Shown: positions 53,996-64,000 of the stretch, in pieces
How the letters are laid out: each line of letters starts with the position of its first letter
Numbering within the stretch: the stretch's first letter is position 1
Source: Fervidobacterium thailandense
GTDB lineage: Bacteria; Thermotogota; Thermotogae; Thermotogales; Fervidobacteriaceae
Length of the DNA: 64,000 nucleotides
Assembly: GCF_001719065.1 (NCBI RefSeq)
Contig: NZ_LWAF01000001.1
Coordinates: 1 to 64,000, forward strand
Direction of reading: 5' to 3'
Position numbers and translations under genes: made by a program
Notes under the pieces: generated by a model
Told to the model about the DNA's origin: nothing
The model's database searches: none
Seen by the model: the letters and a program-made list of their open reading frames with translations, nothing else

Positions 53996-54004
53996 ATTAT
54001 ACCA
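53996..54004 (-). promoter_or_regulatory. Extended -10 promoter of mgtE
   Basis: Read leftward, TGG-TATAAT at 54004-53996. No strong -35. It gives a leader of about 185 bases that contains the small proline-rich ORF. Confidence 0.55.
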
Positions 54005-54100
54005 AATGGTTCAATTTTGTTCTTAGAAGCTTTATTTTATTGTTCTTGAATTTTGTGTTAACAGCTGGCAGTGTGGTGGCTGAGGGTAGTAATTTCAATG

Positions 54101-54129
54101 TTCACTACATCGGTAGCTTGTGATATAAT
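54101..54129 (+). promoter_or_regulatory. Promoter of leuS
   Basis: TTCACT (54101-54106), a 17-base spacer and TATAAT (54124-54129) with TGA before it, giving a leader of about 95 bases. Confidence 0.65.
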
Positions 54130-54158
54130 CAAAGTAAAAGAACGCAAAATTTCAGAAA

Positions 54159-54215
54159 GGCGAGCGGAAAGCTCGCTATTTGTTGCTTAATAATTATGCA
54201 TTATCGAGAGCTCGC
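54159..54215 (+). promoter_or_regulatory. Competing helices in the leuS leader
   Basis: GCGAGC at 54160-54165 can pair with GCTCGC at 54171-54176 (a GGAAA-loop hairpin) or with a second GCTCGC at 54210-54215, directly before the leuS ribosome site GGGAGGG. Only one pairing can exist at a time. No T-box features or T run are present. Confidence 0.35.
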
Positions 54216-54230
54216 ATGGGAGGGAGACGG

Positions 54231-56687
54231 ATGAAGGAGTATAGACCACACGAAATCGAACCAAAGTGGCAAAAAGTTTGGGAAGAACGAGGTGTTTTCA
54301 CCACCCCGCAATACTCGGATAAGCCCAAATACTACGCGCTCGTCATGTTTCCTTATCCTTCCGGAACGCTACACGTTGGTCATGTGAAGAACTACGTCAT
54401 CGGAGATATCGTGGCAAGGTACAAGAGGATGCAGGGATATAACGTCCTACATCCGTTCGGTTACGACGCTTTTGGATTGCCCGCGGAAAATGCGGCAATT
54501 GCTAATAAGATACACCCCAAAAAATGGACGTTCGATAACATAAACACGATAAGGGGACAAATCAAGAAGCTTGGAATTAGTTACGACTGGTCGAGGGAAG
54601 TAATTACCTGCACGGAGGACTACTACAAGTGGACTCAGTGGATATTCCTGAAGCTTTACGAAGCGGGCCTGGCTTACAAAAAGCCCGGTGCGGTTAACTG
54701 GTGCCCGAGCTGTCAAACCGTCTTGGCGAATGAACAAGTGAAAGATGGTAAGTGTGAGCGATGCGGAACACCGGTAACGATGAAGCATTTAGAGCAGTGG
54801 TACTTTAAGATCACCGACTACGCCGAAAAACTCCTCGAAGGCCTTGATAGACTCGAGGGTTGGCCCGAGCATGTGAAGACGATGCAACGAAATTGGATAG
54901 GCAAGAGCACCGGTGCGGAAATTGATTTTCCGGTTGAGGGAACGGATAAGAAGATAAGGATATTCACCACAAGGCCGGATACCATTTACGGTGTGACCTT
55001 CATGGCGGTCGCTCCCGAATCGCCACTTGTTCTCGAACTAGTTACGGAGGACAAGAAGGCGGAAGTTGAGGCGTTCCTGGCAAAAGTTGCCCTTGAGGAT
55101 CGCTTTAAAAGGACGAGCTTGGAGGCTAAGAAGGAAGGAGTCTTCCTTGGCCGGTACGCTATCAATCCTCTCACCGGTGAGAGGATTCCAATATACGTTG
55201 CGAACTACATCCTCTACGAATACGGTACAGGTGCCATCATGGCCGTTCCAGCTCACGACCAAAGGGACCACGATTTTGCGAAAGCTTATAACCTTCCGAT
55301 ACGGCAGGTCATTAAACCTTACGAGGGTGAGTGGAACGTCGAAGAAAAGGCCTACGAAGACGAAGGTATTATGGTGAACAGTGGGCCGTTCAATGGTCTG
55401 AACAGCAAGGATGGAATCGAAGCAGTGATAAAGTTCTTGGAGGAAAAGGGCATTGGTAAACGGAGTGTTCAGTACAAGCTGAGGGATTGGCTCATCTCAC
55501 GTCAGAGGTACTGGGGTGCACCAATTCCGGTGGTTTACTGTCAGAAATGTGGGATAGTTCCAGTTCCAGAGGATGAGCTTCCCGTAAGGCTTCCGGAGGA
55601 TGTCGAATTCCTGCCCACAGGTCAGTCGCCGTTGATGCTCAGTGAGGAGTTCAAAGCCACAAAATGTCCAAAATGTGGTGGGCCAGCCCAGCGCGAAGTG
55701 GAGACAATGGACACGTTCGTGGATAGTTCGTGGTACTTCCTAAGGTACGTTAATCCGAGGCTCGATGATAAACCGTTCGACACGAAGGACGTGAATTACT
55801 GGCTACCGGTAGACCAGTACATTGGTGGCGTAGAACACGCGGTCTTACATCTGCTTTACTCCAGATTCATCACGAAAGTCTTGCACGATCTCGGATACGT
55901 TGGATTTGACGAACCTTTTGAAAATCTTTTCACACAAGGCATGATCTACAAAGACGGTTGGAAAATGAGTAAATCGAAGGGTAACGTCGTATCTCCGGAC
56001 GACATGGTCGAAAAGTTTGGAGCCGACACGCTCAGAATGTACATACTCTTCATGGCTCCTCCTGAGAAGGATGCCGAGTGGAACGACGCGGGTATTGAGG
56101 GTGTTCACAGGTTCCTCAGAAGGTTGTGGAACAACTACTACAGAATTCTCGAACTGCTGAAATCTGGGCAGGTGGAAGACCGGGAGTTGAACAAGGAAGA
56201 GCGTCAACTACGCAGAAAGCTCCACGCGATGATAAAGAAAATCAAGGAGGACATCGAAGGCGGGTTCAAGTTCAACACTGCGATTGCAGGGCTCATGGAA
56301 TTCAACAACCAGCTGAGTGATTACCTTGAATCGTCAAATTCTTTCCACGCAGGTTTGCTCAACGAGATTGCGGAAAAGGTTGCCTTGATACTCTCACCGT
56401 TCGCACCACACATGGCCGAGGAAATGTGGCATGACCTTGGCAAGCAAACGTTGATAGTTGAAGAAAAGTGGCCTGACTACGACCCAAGTGCACTTATCGA
56501 AGAGGAGATAACCATGGTCGTACAAGTCAATGGAAAGGTGAGGGGAAAGATAGTGGTACCAGCCGAAGCGGCGGAAGAGGAAATCAAAAGCGAGGCGTTG
56601 AAGAATGTTGAAAAGTTGATCGCAGGAAAAAGTGTTGAAAAAGTCGTGTACGTTCCTCGGAAATTGGTGAACATAGTCGTGAAATAG
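54231..56687 (+). CDS. leuS: Leucine-tRNA ligase
   Basis: 818-residue class I synthetase charging tRNA-Leu. HIGH-type motif PYPSGTLHVGHV, the editing CP1 domain with TTRPDTIYG, four zinc-binding cysteines (CPSCQ...CERCG and CPKCGGPA), and KMSKSKGNVVSP. I chose ATG 54231 behind GGGAGGGAGACGG, which begins MKEYRPHEIEPKWQ; the frame is open 17 codons further upstream through leucine codons but lacks a good ribosome site. Heads the operon running to the window edge. Confidence 0.97.
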   Translation: MKEYRPHEIEPKWQKVWEERGVFTTPQYSDKPKYYALVMFPYPSGTLHVGHVKNYVIGDIVARYKRMQGYNVLHPFGYDAFGLPAENAAIANKIHPKKWTFDNINTIRGQIKKLGISYDWSREVITCTEDYYKWTQWIFLKLYEAGLAYKKPGAVNWCPSCQTVLANEQVKDGKCERCGTPVTMKHLEQWYFKITDYAEKLLEGLDRLEGWPEHVKTMQRNWIGKSTGAEIDFPVEGTDKKIRIFTTRPDTIYGVTFMAVAPESPLVLELVTEDKKAEVEAFLAKVALEDRFKRTSLEAKKEGVFLGRYAINPLTGERIPIYVANYILYEYGTGAIMAVPAHDQRDHDFAKAYNLPIRQVIKPYEGEWNVEEKAYEDEGIMVNSGPFNGLNSKDGIEAVIKFLEEKGIGKRSVQYKLRDWLISRQRYWGAPIPVVYCQKCGIVPVPEDELPVRLPEDVEFLPTGQSPLMLSEEFKATKCPKCGGPAQREVETMDTFVDSSWYFLRYVNPRLDDKPFDTKDVNYWLPVDQYIGGVEHAVLHLLYSRFITKVLHDLGYVGFDEPFENLFTQGMIYKDGWKMSKSKGNVVSPDDMVEKFGADTLRMYILFMAPPEKDAEWNDAGIEGVHRFLRRLWNNYYRILELLKSGQVEDRELNKEERQLRRKLHAMIKKIKEDIEGGFKFNTAIAGLMEFNNQLSDYLESSNSFHAGLLNEIAEKVALILSPFAPHMAEEMWHDLGKQTLIVEEKWPDYDPSALIEEEITMVVQVNGKVRGKIVVPAEAAEEEIKSEALKNVEKLIAGKSVEKVVYVPRKLVNIVVK

Positions 56688-56720
56688 TCCAAAACCTAAC
56701 ATTCAAAGGGAGTGACGAGT

Positions 56721-57695
56721 ATGAAAAGATTTCGAGTTGCACTTTTTCTAATTCTCTCTCTGTCATTGGTGGTGCAAGTCTTTTCCCAATCCGATGTCGT
56801 AGCCGTGGTAAACGGTCGTGCGATAACCATCGACGAGTGGAACAGGGAAGCGAACGTTCAGAAACTTCTCACAGAAATCAAAGCCACGAACGAGGTTTTC
56901 TACGACGTTTTGGTAAACACCCAAGAAGGGCAGAAGTTACTTGACGTTTACAAGCTCAAAGTTTTGGATGTTTATATTAGGAAAATACTTTTCATTCAAT
57001 TTGCAGAAAGCTTGAAGGTGGCACCAAAGGATGAAGATGTGAAACGTGACGTTGACACCGAGATAGCCAAAATGCTGGCGGATCTTAAAATGACCGAACA
57101 ACAGCTTAACGATTACCTAATCCAACTTGGAATGGGAAAATTAGAGGATTACAAGCAGAGGTTGTACTTGCAGAGGGCTTACTCTCTTTCGTTGGCGAAT
57201 GTGTACCTCTACTACCTCAGACCCACGGAGGAAGAAATTGCACGTTACTATGAACAAAACAAGGCAAAATTTACAACACCAACCACGTACGAGTTGATAC
57301 TCTTCCGTGTCAGGGATCAAGCAACTGCCGAAAGTATTAGGCAGGATTTGATAAAAACAAATGTTGGTGCAGAAGTTGCGCAAAAATACGGTATAACCGA
57401 CTTCATAGATGGCACAGTCGTTCAGGACGATACTTCCAAAATTCCCCAGGCTGTGTGGGCGTACATAAAGAACGCTGTCAGGGGCGTCCCTATAGCCTTC
57501 ACCGTAGGAAGCGATCGATACGTCCTGAAGGTTAAAAACGTAAGGATAGGCGGGACGAAAACATTAGAACAAGCACGTGAGGAGATAATAAAAGAGTTAA
57601 CTGCTCAGAGACAGCAAGTCGCGAATGAAGCGGTAAAAAAGGCTTTCGATGAATTTGTTTCCAGATCAAAAATCGAGTTGAGGATTAAGAAGTAA
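56721..57695 (+). CDS. SurA/PrsA-like extracytoplasmic chaperone or foldase
   Basis: 324-residue exported protein: a signal peptide or membrane anchor (FRVALFLILSLSLVVQVFS) and a SurA_N-like helical domain starting VVAVVNGRAITIDEWN, then a parvulin-like rotamase region (YELILFRVRDQATAESIRQ, KYGITDFIDGTV) that has lost several usual residues, then a helical C-terminus. It probably helps fold envelope proteins; rotamase activity is uncertain. ATG 56721 behind GGGAGTGACGAGT. 33 bases after leuS. Confidence 0.82.
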   Translation: MKRFRVALFLILSLSLVVQVFSQSDVVAVVNGRAITIDEWNREANVQKLLTEIKATNEVFYDVLVNTQEGQKLLDVYKLKVLDVYIRKILFIQFAESLKVAPKDEDVKRDVDTEIAKMLADLKMTEQQLNDYLIQLGMGKLEDYKQRLYLQRAYSLSLANVYLYYLRPTEEEIARYYEQNKAKFTTPTTYELILFRVRDQATAESIRQDLIKTNVGAEVAQKYGITDFIDGTVVQDDTSKIPQAVWAYIKNAVRGVPIAFTVGSDRYVLKVKNVRIGGTKTLEQAREEIIKELTAQRQQVANEAVKKAFDEFVSRSKIELRIKK

Positions 57696-57700
57696 GAAAG

Positions 57701-58729
57701 ATGAGAAATCGGGAACTTGAGGAAACCATATTCCGAAAGGTCAGATTTTCAATTGGTGGAATTGCAACGATATTCTTTACTGGCACCTTGTATTACCACT
57801 TTGTCGAAAAGTTGTCGTTGCTCGACGCTATGTTCTTTACCGCAATAACGATTTCAACTGTAGGTTACGGAGTGCCGAAGGAATTATCGATTCACGGAAA
57901 GCTTTTCACCATGTTGCTCATCTTTGCTGGATTGTCTTTCGTACTCTACGGTATCTCCTCTATTACCGCACTGCTTGTGGAAGGAGAATTTAATCGAGCA
58001 CTTCGGGAACGACGTAAGGAAAGAAGGATTGGGAAGATGGACGCTCATGTGATAGTTGTTGGGATAGGTAACATCGGTTCACAGGTGGTCAATCAACTGC
58101 TGAGGTACGGCGAAGAGGTCGTGGGAATTGATAAAGAACTGAGCGAGGAAAATTTAAGCGAGCGGGTAAGGGTAACCTCCACCGGTAAGTTCATCTTGGT
58201 TAACGGGGATGCGACAAAGGAAGACGTCTTAATAAAAGCTGGGATCAAGCGTGCGCGTGCATTGATCACGACTTTACCTGACGATTCGCAAAACGTTTTC
58301 GTAACCCTCACGGCAAAAAATTTGAATCCGAACATATTCGTTATATCAAACATCACCAATTTGAACAATTTAACAAAGCTAATATACGCAGGCGTGGATC
58401 AACCCATAGCAACGGCTGAGATTGCGGGATTGAGGATTGTCGAAACGTTGCGCGGTAAAAAAGCAAAGGAAAGCTTAATCGACGTTTTAAACATTAGAAA
58501 CAAAACCTTCAAGGTCGAAACTGTGAAAATTGAAAACACCGTTCTTGTCGGCAAAAGAATTGAAGAGCTGAGACTGAAAGAAAAGTACGGGATTTTTATA
58601 GTTGCCGTCTTGAAGGGTGAAGAGTTACTCTTGGGACCGTCGAAGGATTACAAGATAGAAAAAACCGACATTTTGGTAATCTTTGGTGAAGAATCTGGTG
58701 TTGAAAGATTCAGAAAAGACTTGTTGTAG
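57701..58729 (+). CDS. Potassium channel with TrkA-N (RCK) domain
   Basis: 342-residue K+ channel subunit with two membrane helices around the pore and the selectivity filter TVGYG (residues 53-57), followed by a cytoplasmic RCK domain with the nucleotide-binding [24 protein letters not shown] and a TrkA-C domain (about 260-342, ending [23 protein letters not shown]). This MthK-like layout is gated by ligand or ions. ATG after the end of the SurA-like gene. Confidence 0.9.
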   Translation: MRNRELEETIFRKVRFSIGGIATIFFTGTLYYHFVEKLSLLDAMFFTAITISTVGYGVPKELSIHGKLFTMLLIFAGLSFVLYGISSITALLVEGEFNRALRERRKERRIGKMDAHVIVVGIGNIGSQVVNQLLRYGEEVVGIDKELSEENLSERVRVTSTGKFILVNGDATKEDVLIKAGIKRARALITTLPDDSQNVFVTLTAKNLNPNIFVISNITNLNNLTKLIYAGVDQPIATAEIAGLRIVETLRGKKAKESLIDVLNIRNKTFKVETVKIENTVLVGKRIEELRLKEKYGIFIVAVLKGEELLLGPSKDYKIEKTDILVIFGEESGVERFRKDLL

Positions 58730-58742
58730 GAGGGATTCGAAG

Positions 58743-59789
58743 GTGAAGCTCAAAACGATGACCATGGAATGGACAGGTGACTCGTTGATACTCATCGACC
58801 AACGGAGGTTACCGTTCGAGGAAGTGTACGTAACTTGTGCCGATTACAGATCCGTGGCCCTCGCTATCAAGGAAATGGTGGTCCGCGGTGCACCAGCCAT
58901 CGGTGCCGCAGCAGCTTTTGGGTACGTCTTGGGTGCGAGGGAATTGATGAAGAAGAATTACAATTACGAGCAAGTGGTAAACCACATGAAAAACGTGAAA
59001 GAGGTACTTGCGAAAACCAGACCGACGGCGGTAAATCTTTTCTGGGCGCTCAACAGGATGGAAAGAAGACTTATCGAGCATGGAAGGTACGAAGGTTTAC
59101 TGCGTGCACTGGAGGAAGAAGCTATAAACATCGCACGTGAGGATATCGAAGTGAACAAGGCGATAGGTAGGTACGGTGCGGAGTTGCTGAAGGACGGGTT
59201 CGCTGTTCTGACTCACTGTAATGCGGGAGCACTCGCAACGGTAGATTACGGAACCGCGTTGGGTGTGCTGAGAGCTGCAAAAGAGCAGGGTAAGAGACTC
59301 AAGGTGTACGTCGATGAAACGCGCCCGTACCTTCAGGGTGCAAGGTTAACGGCTTGGGAATTGATGAAGGATGGATTCGATGTGACACTCATTACCGACA
59401 ACATGGCTGGGTGGGTTATGAAACAGGGGAAAATCAACGCGGTCATCGTTGGCGCCGACCGAATTGCGGCAAACGGTGATGTGGCAAACAAGATAGGTAC
59501 TTACATGGTTGCCGTGCTTGCCAACAGACACGGGATCCCATTTTACGTGGCAGCTCCAACTAGTACGTTGGACCTGAGCATTAAAACCGGGGCGGATATT
59601 CCCATCGAAGAACGTTCGCACGAAGAAGTTACAAACTGTGGAGGTAGACGCGTTGCACCGAACGGTGTGAGTGTCTACAATCCGGCGTTCGATGTAACCG
59701 ATCACGAATTGGTTACGGCTATCATCACCGAAAAGGGGGTTATTTATCCTCCGTATGAGGAAAACCTCAAAAAGATAATGGAAGGTTGA
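58743..59789 (+). CDS. mtnA: Methylthioribose-1-phosphate isomerase
   Basis: 348-residue enzyme of methionine salvage that isomerises 5-methylthioribose 1-phosphate. Signature segments: [38 protein letters not shown] (active-site cysteine), [39 protein letters not shown] and [10 protein letters not shown] chose GTG 58743, which follows AGGAGGGATTCGAAG; the frame extends upstream only by overlapping the K+ channel gene. Confidence 0.95.
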   Translation: MKLKTMTMEWTGDSLILIDQRRLPFEEVYVTCADYRSVALAIKEMVVRGAPAIGAAAAFGYVLGARELMKKNYNYEQVVNHMKNVKEVLAKTRPTAVNLFWALNRMERRLIEHGRYEGLLRALEEEAINIAREDIEVNKAIGRYGAELLKDGFAVLTHCNAGALATVDYGTALGVLRAAKEQGKRLKVYVDETRPYLQGARLTAWELMKDGFDVTLITDNMAGWVMKQGKINAVIVGADRIAANGDVANKIGTYMVAVLANRHGIPFYVAAPTSTLDLSIKTGADIPIEERSHEEVTNCGGRRVAPNGVSVYNPAFDVTDHELVTAIITEKGVIYPPYEENLKKIMEG

Positions 59790-59798
59790 GGGGAGTGA

Positions 59799-61076
<1,278 letters not shown>

Positions 61077-61106
61077 CAAACGCTTATTCTTGTGGGGTTT
61101 TATATA

Positions 61107-62972
61107 ATGCTGGGAGAAAGGGACTTGATCGAAAAAATCAGGAAGATGAATTACTCTCAACTTGAAGAGTTCGCTCGCGAGATAAGACGGTACATAATCT
61201 CTGTTGTTTCGAAGAACGGTGGGCATCTCGCTTCTAACCTTGGAACGGTTGAACTGACACTGGCATTGTACCGGGTCTTCGATCCTTTCGAAGATATCAT
61301 CATCTGGGATACAGGCCACCAAACTTATACGCACAAACTACTCACCGGGAGATGGGATGTGTTTCCCACGTTGCGTACCTTTGGAGGAATATCCGGTTTC
61401 ACGAACATCTTCGAATCACCGGTGGATAGATTTGGAGCTGGTCACGTTGGTACCTCGATCGCTGCGGCACTCGGGGTTGAGAAAGCGCTCAGCCTACAAG
61501 GTCTAAAGAAAAACATCGTGGTTGTCATCGGTGATGGAGCACTCACGAGTGGGGAAGCCCTTGAAGCCTTAAATCAGATCAGAGCGCAGAACTCGAGAAT
61601 AAAGATTATTGTCAACAGCAATGGCATGAGTATCTCAAAAAACGTCGGGGGTTTGGCACTCCTACTTGAAAGCCTTCGAACGAGCCGTGTATATAACAAG
61701 CTAAAAGAGATAATTAAACAAGGACTGAACGATGCCGCCGAGCTCGAGCTTCGAAAAATCCGCGAGGTCTTTAAAGTGGCACTCGTTGGTGAGGATTTCT
61801 TCGAATCCCTTGGCCTGAAGCACTTTGGTCCCATCGACGGTCACGATCTACACGACCTCGAACAGGCTCTAAAGGGGATAAAGAACTACCCGTATCCAAC
61901 GGTGCTGACGGTTTTCACGGTCAAGGGAAAAGGGTACCACTTCTCCGAAGGTAATCCGACGAAGTTCCACGGTGTTGACAAATTCGACCCTGACTCTGGA
62001 ACGTTTGAGAAACCCGAAGGAGCGGTTTCCTACAGTGAAGTGTTCGGGAACACGCTTGTTGAACTTGCCAAGAAGGACTCGAGGATAGTAGCCTTGACTG
62101 CTGCGATGCCGGATGGTACCGGGTTGAATTCCTTTGCCAAGATGTTCCCAGAACGGTTTGTCGATCTGGGTATTACGGAACAATCGGTAGTAACGTACGC
62201 CGGAGCACTCGCACTGTACGGGATGAAACCTGTGGTGGCGATATACTCGACCTTCTTGCAAAGGGCCTACGATCAGGTGATACACGATGTGGCCTTGCAG
62301 AAATTAAAAGTCATATTCGCCATTGACCGTGCTGGACTTGTTGGTTCGGACGGACCAACGCACCACGGGGTTTTCGATATAGCGTTTTTGAGGCCGATTC
62401 CAAACGTGGAAATTTTTACCCCACTTGATGCTGGGGATCTTGTGGGAATGCTCGCGTACGTCCTCGAAAATTTCGAACATCTTAATGGACCGGTGGCCAT
62501 CAGATACCCAAGGGATGTTGAATTTGCCAAACTCGAGCAATTGTGTGGTAAAATAGAACCAGCCGAACCGCACAGCTGGAATTTGGTACGTAACGGGAAG
62601 AACGTCGCTCTGCTCAGTGTTGGAACGCTGACACGTCTGTACACGGAAATCTGTGCAAGGAACGATTGGACTCTCGTTGGAGTTAGAAGTGTAAAACCCC
62701 TTGATGAGGATACGTTGAACAAGGTTGTTGCGAGTCACGAGGTAATAGTAACCATTGAGGAAGGTACACTGAACGGTGGATTTGGAGATGCGGTCAACTC
62801 CTTCATCGTGAACCGAGCACTGGCTGGGAAGGTTAGAGTACTTAACATCGGTATAGGTGATCAGTTTGTACCGCACGGCTCGCGAGAAGAGCTCCTTCGG
62901 TACACAGGTTTGGATCCAACTTCAGTTGAAAGACGTGTGAGGGATTTTCTGAGAGTTAGCTGTTCGTCGTAG
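61107..62972 (+). CDS. dxs: 1-deoxy-D-xylulose-5-phosphate synthase
   Basis: 621-residue thiamine-diphosphate enzyme that starts the MEP isoprenoid pathway from pyruvate and glyceraldehyde 3-phosphate. SKNGGHLASNLGTVELTLAL, FGAGHVGTSIAAALG, the GDG motif VIGDGALTSGEALEALN, DLGITEQSVVTYAGALA and DRAGLVGSDGPTHHG are diagnostic. I chose ATG 61107 (MLGERDLI), ten bases after GGGG; the frame extends five codons upstream. ispG of the same pathway is at 21 kb. Confidence 0.96.
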   Translation: MLGERDLIEKIRKMNYSQLEEFAREIRRYIISVVSKNGGHLASNLGTVELTLALYRVFDPFEDIIIWDTGHQTYTHKLLTGRWDVFPTLRTFGGISGFTNIFESPVDRFGAGHVGTSIAAALGVEKALSLQGLKKNIVVVIGDGALTSGEALEALNQIRAQNSRIKIIVNSNGMSISKNVGGLALLLESLRTSRVYNKLKEIIKQGLNDAAELELRKIREVFKVALVGEDFFESLGLKHFGPIDGHDLHDLEQALKGIKNYPYPTVLTVFTVKGKGYHFSEGNPTKFHGVDKFDPDSGTFEKPEGAVSYSEVFGNTLVELAKKDSRIVALTAAMPDGTGLNSFAKMFPERFVDLGITEQSVVTYAGALALYGMKPVVAIYSTFLQRAYDQVIHDVALQKLKVIFAIDRAGLVGSDGPTHHGVFDIAFLRPIPNVEIFTPLDAGDLVGMLAYVLENFEHLNGPVAIRYPRDVEFAKLEQLCGKIEPAEPHSWNLVRNGKNVALLSVGTLTRLYTEICARNDWTLVGVRSVKPLDEDTLNKVVASHEVIVTIEEGTLNGGFGDAVNSFIVNRALAGKVRVLNIGIGDQFVPHGSREELLRYTGLDPTSVERRVRDFLRVSCSS

Positions 62973-62987
62973 GAAAGGGGTGAAATC

Positions 62988-63317
62988 GTGAAATTCCAAA
63001 CCGAGTATGGTGAAATCGAGATAACGGTGAACGCTATTAGAAAACTCGTCTATCTTGCCGTGCTCGAGACTTACGGGCCGATCAGTATCGGTACCGATAA
63101 TTGGTTCGCGCGTTGGTTTTCCTCTGAAGAAGGGAAGATCAAAGTCGAAGAGGACGATTACGGACACATTACCGTAGATATATTCGTTGAAGTTGAATAC
63201 GGAACAAAAGTCACGGAAGTGGCGAGGAACATAGAAGAGAACGTTCAACACAAGCTCCGTACCTACGCTAACATCGAGAACGTAGACGTCAACGTACACA
63301 TAATCGGAGTCAAGTGA
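62988..63317 (+). CDS. Asp23/Gls24 family protein
   Basis: 109-residue member of the Asp23 group (also called YloU), cell-envelope-associated proteins of unclear role. FQTEYGEIEITVNAIRKLVYLAVLETYGPISIG and the C-terminal VARNIEENVQHKLRTYANIENVDVNVHI pattern fit. GTG behind AAAGGGGTG. The Asp23-DAK2 order that follows is the same as yloU-yloV in Bacillus. Confidence 0.87.
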   Translation: MKFQTEYGEIEITVNAIRKLVYLAVLETYGPISIGTDNWFARWFSSEEGKIKVEEDDYGHITVDIFVEVEYGTKVTEVARNIEENVQHKLRTYANIENVDVNVHIIGVK

Positions 63318-63331
63318 AATGAGGTGATACT

Positions 63332-64000
63332 TTGCTCACCGCAATAAACGGAAAAGAGCTGAAAGGCATCTTCATGAAAGGTACCGAAAATTTGCTCATG
63401 CACCGGGACGAAATAAACGCCCTGAATGTTTTCCCAGTACCGGATGGGGATACCGGTTCAAACATGAGTTCCACTATGCTCGAGGCGTGTAAGTACCTCG
63501 AGAATCTGAGCGATACTAAGTTAAAGAACGTTCTCGATGCTATAAAGAAAGGCACATTGATGGGAGCGCGTGGGAACTCGGGAGTTATTCTGTCGCAAAT
63601 ATTCCGCGGGTTCTGTGAAGCGCTTGAGAAGAAGAACAAAATAACGGTTCCGGATTTCGTTAAGGCGATCAAGAACGCAAAAGAGGTGGCCTACAAGGCA
63701 GTATTGAGACCAGTCGAAGGAACGATATTAACGGTCGTTCGCATTTTGGACGAGCGCTCGAAGGAACTTTCAAGCATAGAAAACTTTGAAGAGCTCTTTC
63801 AGCGGATGGAAGAGATTTCGCACGAGGCGGTAAAAATGACGCCTTTATTGCTACCGAAATTGCGTGAAGCGAACGTGGTGGATGCTGGTGCAAAAGGGTT
63901 GTACTACATCATACAAGGTTTCAAACTTTACGCTCAGGGAGATACGACGATAAACCTCGAAGGTGTCGAGACCAAACCGGCGGAAGAGATCACCATTGCA
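63332..64000 (+). CDS. DAK2-domain fatty acid kinase-like protein (partial)
   Basis: The first 223 residues of a FakA/YloV-type protein; the window ends inside the gene. The ATP-site signature NVFPVPDGDTGSNM at about residues 33-46 and MGARGNSGVILSQIFRGF at about 75-92 identify the DAK2 kinase domain, and VDAGAKGLYYIIQGF marks its end. FakA phosphorylates FakB-bound fatty acids in Firmicutes; a fakB partner is not visible here. TTG start behind GAGGTGATACT, 14 bases after the Asp23 gene. Confidence 0.9.
   Translation, partial: MLTAINGKELKGIFMKGTENLLMHRDEINALNVFPVPDGDTGSNMSSTMLEACKYLENLSDTKLKNVLDAIKKGTLMGARGNSGVILSQIFRGFCEALEKKNKITVPDFVKAIKNAKEVAYKAVLRPVEGTILTVVRILDERSKELSSIENFEELFQRMEEISHEAVKMTPLLLPKLREANVVDAGAKGLYYIIQGFKLYAQGDTTINLEGVETKPAEEITIA

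Larger units (their letters stand above)
53804..54230. other. 427-base gap between divergent mgtE and leuS
   Basis: The largest stretch without a standard gene. Leftward side: the mgtE promoter and its structured leader with the 14-codon ORF. Further inverted repeats in that leader are GGGAC/GUCCC and GGAUUAC/GUAGUCC. Rightward side: the leuS promoter (54101-54129) and leader with competing helices. Nothing recognisable lies at 54005-54100. Confidence 0.6.

Noticed and set aside
54130-54230. T-box riboswitch in the leuS leader
   Set aside because: The leader is too short and lacks the AGGGUGGNACCGCG block and a terminator.

Overview
The window looks like chromosome from a thermophilic Thermotogota bacterium, most likely Fervidobacterium. 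The gene families, the yicC-remA-gmk-rpoZ order, a GroEL without a GGM tail, the many GTG/TTG starts behind strong GGAGG-type ribosome sites, and a base composition well above AT-rich Thermosipho all point there. The genus is an inference. No insertion sequence, CRISPR array, prophage or rRNA gene was seen.

Layout. 1-6442 (+): acyl carrier protein, a glycerophosphodiesterase, a membrane-anchored periplasmic-binding-fold protein with a TPR partner, FolE2, an L7Ae-type RNA-binding protein, an AAA/PD-(D/E)XK protein and a tandem GNAT protein. 6482-22204 (-): radical SAM/B12 protein, a short DUF370 paralog, a divergent YchF, truB, pheS, DUF368 lipid carrier transporter, phosphatase, topA, YhaM-like nuclease, alr, rpmB, phosphohexomutase, def, surE, ispG. 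22305-28577: phzF (+), then rpoZ, gmk, remA, yicC, transketolase and an iron alcohol dehydrogenase (-). 28811-33854 (+): tRNA-Ala, groES-groEL under a CIRCE operator, dihydrofolate reductase and an EF-G paralog. 33993-45213 (+): a motility operon of a MotE-like protein, fliK, flgD, flgE, flbD, motA, motB, fliL, fliM and fliY. 45279-53803 (-): mgtE, a coiled-coil membrane protein, uvrA, rdgB, hutI, a NusG_II protein, a Gx transporter and a GH1 beta-glucosidase. 54231-64000 (+): leuS, a SurA-like protein, a K+ channel, mtnA, serS, dxs, an Asp23 protein and a DAK2 kinase cut off by the window edge.

Most interesting: the mgtE leader. A good Shine-Dalgarno drives a 14-codon proline-rich ORF ending Pro-Pro-stop. 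Its end overlaps a hairpin that holds the mgtE Shine-Dalgarno in the loop. This resembles in logic the proline-codon leader peptides of enterobacterial Mg2+ transporter genes, but the sequence and phylum differ, and no M-box could be recognised. Other points: an apparent CTG start coupled to hutI, two mutually exclusive helices in the leuS leader, a second DUF370 protein, a YchF lacking the usual G3 glycine, a MotB with an insert in its OmpA domain, and a FlgE with a large repeated insert.

Regulation. Several promoters share the extended -10 TGG-TATAAT. Intrinsic terminators close acpP, rpmB, the 84-residue gene, the tRNA, groEL, the EF-G paralog and the fliY operon, and a two-way terminator separates phzF from rpoZ.
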